Positions 51,855 through 54,469 of a stretch of 54,469 nt of DNA are shown one piece after another. The notes beneath the pieces were generated by a model. That model did not search any database. It saw nothing but the letters and a program-made list of their open reading frames with translations, and was not told where the DNA came from. The position numbers and the translations under genes are program-made. Each line of letters begins with the position of its first letter. Within the stretch, counting starts at the first letter, position 1. Origin of the DNA: Bryobacterales bacterium (GTDB lineage: Bacteria > Acidobacteriota > Terriglobia > Bryobacterales > Bryobacteraceae); assembly GCA_016789755.1 (NCBI GenBank), contig JAEUQG010000293.1, positions 1 to 54,469 of the forward strand, in the 5' to 3' direction.

Positions 51855-53078
51855 CTACTCGTGAATCGCCGCCGCCGCCATCCCCATGAACACCTGCTTG
51901 GCGTTGCTGCTCAGCCCCGTGTGCTGGATCAGAAAAACGCCCACCAGATCTTTTTCCGGGTCGATCCACCCGTGCGTGCCGAACGCCCCACCGTGCCCGA
52001 ACGACCCGATCGACATCAGGTTCAGCGTCCCCATCGGTACCCGTGTCACTTCCCACGTCAGCCCGAATCCCGTCCCCGGCAGATGCCCCGCCTTGATGTC
52101 GCCCGTGTGCATCGTCGTCGCCACCTTCACCGACGCCGAAGACAATAGCCGCTTGCCCTGATGCACTCCCCCGGCCCGCATCATGTTATAAAACGCCGCC
52201 AGATCCTGCGCCGTCGAATGCAGTCCGAACTCCGGCGCCGAATACTTCGCCCCCTTCCGGTGCAGCCGCGAATCGCCGCCCAGAATCGTCGCCGGAGCAT
52301 CCACCAGCCTCCCGTCCTTCCCCTGATGCACAATTACGATCCGGTCCACTTTGTCCGCCGGCGGAAAGATGAAGCTGTCCTTCATCCCCAACGGCTGGAA
52401 AATCCGCGTATCCAGAAACTTCTCAAACGGCATCCCCGATGCCACTTCCACCAAACGCCCCAGCGTCGCGATGCCCGTGTTGCTGTATTGCCACACCGTG
52501 CCCGGCTCGAAGTTCAGCGGCATCTGCGAATAGATGCGGACTGCGTCGGCCAGCGTCATGTCCATCCGTTGATACAACTCCGCCAGCCCCGGCGGCGGAG
52601 CGCCCGGCAGCCCCGAAGTGTGCGTCATCAGATCGCGCACCCACATCGGCCGCGACGGCTTCTTCAGCGTCACCGTGTCGTTATCGCGCGAAGCCACCAT
52701 CATCTGCCCGCGAAACTCCGGCAGATGCTTCTCCACCGGATCGGTCAGCGCCAGCTTGCCTTCCTCCACCAGCATCATGATCGCCATGCCGCACACCGGC
52801 TTCGTCATCGACATGATCTGGAAAATCGAATCCGTCTTCATCGCCTTCTTGCCCAGCACATCCGCCCAGCCATGCGCATCGAGCGCCGCCGTCACTCCAT
52901 GCCGCGACACCAGCGTCACCACGCCCGCCAGTTCGCCGCGGTCCACATATTCCTTCATCCGCGCCGATATGCGGGCCAGCCGCTCCGCATCCATCCCGGC
53001 CTTCGACGCTTCCACAATCGGCGGAGCGGCCTGCAACAGCGCCGCGCAGCACAACACCAGCAATGCAATCTTCTTCAT
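51855..53078 (-). CDS. Serine hydrolase (class C beta-lactamase/EstB fold), exported
   Basis: This 407-residue protein has a signal peptide (MKKIALLVLCCAALLQA) and a penicillin-binding-like fold. The active-site Ser90-Met-Thr-Lys93 motif (SxxK) is in IFQIMSMTKPVCG and Tyr199-Ser-Asn201 (YxN) is in WQYSNTG. The third KTG-like motif appears as HGG (GHGGAFG) near the C-terminus. Members include esterases, peptidases and beta-lactamases; the activity is unknown. AGGAG is present 5 bases before the ATG. It is the second of two homologous genes, with 11 bases between them. Confidence 0.9.
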   Translation of the reverse strand: MKKIALLVLCCAALLQAAPPIVEASKAGMDAERLARISARMKEYVDRGELAGVVTLVSRHGVTAALDAHGWADVLGKKAMKTDSIFQIMSMTKPVCGMAIMMLVEEGKLALTDPVEKHLPEFRGQMMVASRDNDTVTLKKPSRPMWVRDLMTHTSGLPGAPPPGLAELYQRMDMTLADAVRIYSQMPLNFEPGTVWQYSNTGIATLGRLVEVASGMPFEKFLDTRIFQPLGMKDSFIFPPADKVDRIVIVHQGKDGRLVDAPATILGGDSRLHRKGAKYSAPEFGLHSTAQDLAAFYNMMRAGGVHQGKRLLSSASVKVATTMHTGDIKAGHLPGTGFGLTWEVTRVPMGTLNLMSIGSFGHGGAFGTHGWIDPEKDLVGVFLIQHTGLSSNAKQVFMGMAAAAIHE

Positions 53079-53089
53079 AGAGGCTCCTG

Positions 53090-54301
53090 TTATTCCACCA
53101 CCGACGCGTTCGCCACTTCAACAAACGTGTTCCGAGCCCCATCCACCGGCAGCCCGAATGCCTGCACTAAGAACACGCCCACCAGTTGTCTCGCCGGATC
53201 CACCCACCCGAACGTCCCCAGCGCCCCCGCATGCCCGTATGCCTTCTCCGAGGTCAACGACAACATCGAACCCGCAGTCCGCATCAAGCTCCAACCCAAT
53301 CCCCAATGCCGCCGCATCTCTTCCGTGTGCCACGCCGTCATCGCCTCCACCGATGCCCTCGAAAGCAGCCGCTTGCCCCGATACACGCCGCCATCGAGCA
53401 TCATCTGGTAGAACGCCGCCATATCCACGGCCGTCGAAAACAATCCGCCCTCCGGCATCGAATACTTGCGCTGCATGCGGTAGATCGCGTCGCCCATGCG
53501 CCGAGCCTTCCCGTCCGGCCCTGCATCGTAGGCCATCGCAATCCGTGCCTTATGCTCCTCTTTCGGGAAGAAGAAGCTGTCCTTCATCCCCAACGGCCCA
53601 AAAACACGTTCCTGCAAAAATGTTTCATACGGCTTCCCGCTCACCACCTCGATAATCCGCCCCAGCGCCGCCATCCCCGTATTGCTGTACTGCCACTTCG
53701 TCCCCGGGTCGAACAGCAGCGGCAGTTGCGAATAGATCGCCACCGCCTCGGCCAGCGTGTGCTTCATTTCGAAATAGAAATTCGCGCCGCCCATCCCCTC
53801 CGGAGGCATCTCCTGCAACCCCGATGTATGCGTCAGCAGGTCGCGAATGGCGATCGCGCGCGCCGGCTTGCGCAACACATCGCCCGCCAGCATCTTCTGC
53901 CCGCGAAACTCCGGCAGATGCTTCTCCACCGCGTCCGTCAACGCCAGCCGCCCCTCTTCCATCAGCATCATGATCCCCACTGAGGTCACCGGCTTCGACA
54001 TCGACATCACCTGGAAAATCGTGCCCGTCTTCATCGGCAGCGATTTCTCCCGGTCCTGCATCCCCACCGCGCTGAGATGCGCCACCTTGCCCCGATGCTG
54101 CACCAGCGTCACATATCCCACCGCTTCGCCGCGCTCCACCGACTCCTTCATCCGCGCCGGAATCAGCTCGAACGCCGCGCCCCAAACCCAACCCGCGCAT
54201 GCAAACAAACCGGCGATCCGCAATAGCCCCGTTTCAAAGGGTCTGACTCGTGTGCCGCGGCTAGCGCCGGCGCGTTGTGTGGGTATGGGTCCAACCGCCA
54301 T
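53090..54301 (-). CDS. Serine hydrolase paralogue (class C beta-lactamase/EstB fold)
   Basis: This 403-residue protein is homologous to the next gene over its full length: Ser100-Met-Ser-Lys103 in FQVMSMSKPVTSVG, Tyr205-Ser-Asn207 in WQYSNTG and GHAGALG near the end. The N-terminus has about 25 extra residues before a hydrophobic segment (LLRIAGLFACAGWVWGAA), so the true start may be a later codon. The ATG at 54301 is preferred because a perfect TATAAT lies 8 bases upstream. It appears to be a tandem duplicate of its neighbour. Confidence 0.85.
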   Translation of the reverse strand: MAVGPIPTQRAGASRGTRVRPFETGLLRIAGLFACAGWVWGAAFELIPARMKESVERGEAVGYVTLVQHRGKVAHLSAVGMQDREKSLPMKTGTIFQVMSMSKPVTSVGIMMLMEEGRLALTDAVEKHLPEFRGQKMLAGDVLRKPARAIAIRDLLTHTSGLQEMPPEGMGGANFYFEMKHTLAEAVAIYSQLPLLFDPGTKWQYSNTGMAALGRIIEVVSGKPYETFLQERVFGPLGMKDSFFFPKEEHKARIAMAYDAGPDGKARRMGDAIYRMQRKYSMPEGGLFSTAVDMAAFYQMMLDGGVYRGKRLLSRASVEAMTAWHTEEMRRHWGLGWSLMRTAGSMLSLTSEKAYGHAGALGTFGWVDPARQLVGVFLVQAFGLPVDGARNTFVEVANASVVE

Positions 54302-54309
54302 CGCCACTC

Positions 54310-54315
54310 ATTATA
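54310..54315 (-). promoter_or_regulatory. Consensus -10 element, leaderless serine hydrolase mRNA
   Basis: The minus strand reads a perfect TATAAT 8 bases before the ATG at 54301, with no Shine-Dalgarno sequence. It overlaps the stop codon of the gene entering from the right, so the serine hydrolase pair has its own promoter. Confidence 0.45.
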
Positions 54316-54469
54316 GTCGCTGCACCGCCATCTCCTCCCGCGCCCGCACATCCTCTGGAATCCACCGCCGCGTCCACTGCCATGCAAACAGAAGCTCCCG
54401 CGTGTAGTTCCCCAGTGTCACCGCAGGAGCAAGCGGCAACAACGGCAACAAAAGCAGCAGCCACGGGCT
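54311..54469 (-). CDS. C-terminus of a membrane protein, cut by the window edge
   Basis: The frame is open from the window edge to a TAA at 54311-54313, giving 52 residues: a strongly hydrophobic segment (WLLLLLPLLPLAPAVTLG), then NYTRELLFAWQWTRRWIPED and a charged end. This looks like the last transmembrane helix and cytoplasmic tail of an integral membrane protein. The family cannot be recognised from so little sequence. Confidence 0.55.
   Translation of the reverse strand, partial: SPWLLLLLPLLPLAPAVTLGNYTRELLFAWQWTRRWIPEDVRAREEMAVQRL

Noticed and set aside
52161..53411. 416-residue Arg/His-rich plus-strand open frame
   Set aside because: Antisense shadow of the two serine hydrolases.

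Overview
The window looks like a chromosomal segment from an acidobacterium of the Solibacter/Bryobacter group (class Terriglobia). The evidence is high GC content, two very large TonB-dependent receptors with an N-terminal carboxypeptidase-like fold, a secreted protein with the Solibacter-type C-terminal domain (TIGR03437), a DUF1501/DUF1800 pair, a PEP-CTERM protein, and many Tat- or Sec-exported enzymes. I saw no rRNA or tRNA genes, phage, insertion sequence or CRISPR array.

Layout. 0.2-0.5 kb: an orphan Flp pilin between two terminators. 0.5-6.9 kb (minus): a quinoprotein dehydrogenase with its dihaem cytochrome c, then three overlapping amidohydrolase-family genes, two of which have lost the metal ligands. 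6.9-8.6 kb (plus): purM-purN. 8.6-12.9 kb (minus): a secreted unknown protein and a complete carrier-protein cysteine pathway (cysM, mec, cysO, moeZ). 13-19.5 kb (minus): a TonB-dependent receptor, a lone hydantoinase A-type gene and an MscS channel. 19.6-24.8 kb (plus): a four-gene envelope operon (ABC ATPase, FtsX-type permease, LolA-like carrier, outer-membrane barrel). 24.9-27.9 kb (plus): isochorismatase-like hydrolase, Solibacter-domain protein and sugar isomerase-like TIM barrel. 27.9-32.3 kb (minus): PmoA-like protein, enolase-superfamily enzyme and two Gfo/Idh/MocA oxidoreductases, chained by 4-base overlaps.

32.4-36.3 kb (minus): mfd broken by one in-frame TAA, and rfaE2. 36.4-37.6 kb: a PEP-CTERM protein followed by decayed copies of two nearby genes. 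37.6-42.6 kb (minus): a second TonB receptor and a PQQ-like propeller/SUMF1 fusion. 42.8-44 kb (plus): an HTH regulator and a VOC protein. 44-47.4 kb (minus): the DUF1501/DUF1800 pair. 47.6-50.2 kb (plus): cysE, lepB and manC. 50.2-54.5 kb (minus): an MFS transporter, a second VOC protein, two serine hydrolases, and the end of an unknown membrane protein cut by the window edge.

Two features run across the window. First, the plus strand is G-rich up to about 25 kb and C-rich after about 29 kb whatever the gene orientation, which is the pattern expected near a replication terminus. Second, several first-in-unit genes have a -10 element (often extended, TGN) only 7-8 bases before the start codon and no Shine-Dalgarno sequence, suggesting leaderless mRNAs. 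Three other genes have leader hairpins covering their ribosome-binding site or start codon.

The observations I rate most worth following are the nonsense-interrupted mfd, the CysO-type carrier ending Gly-Gly-Arg beside its JAMM protease, the metal-less amidohydrolase paralogues, the ABC/LolA-like/barrel operon, and the skew switch. All functions are inferred from reading the translations; no database search was run.
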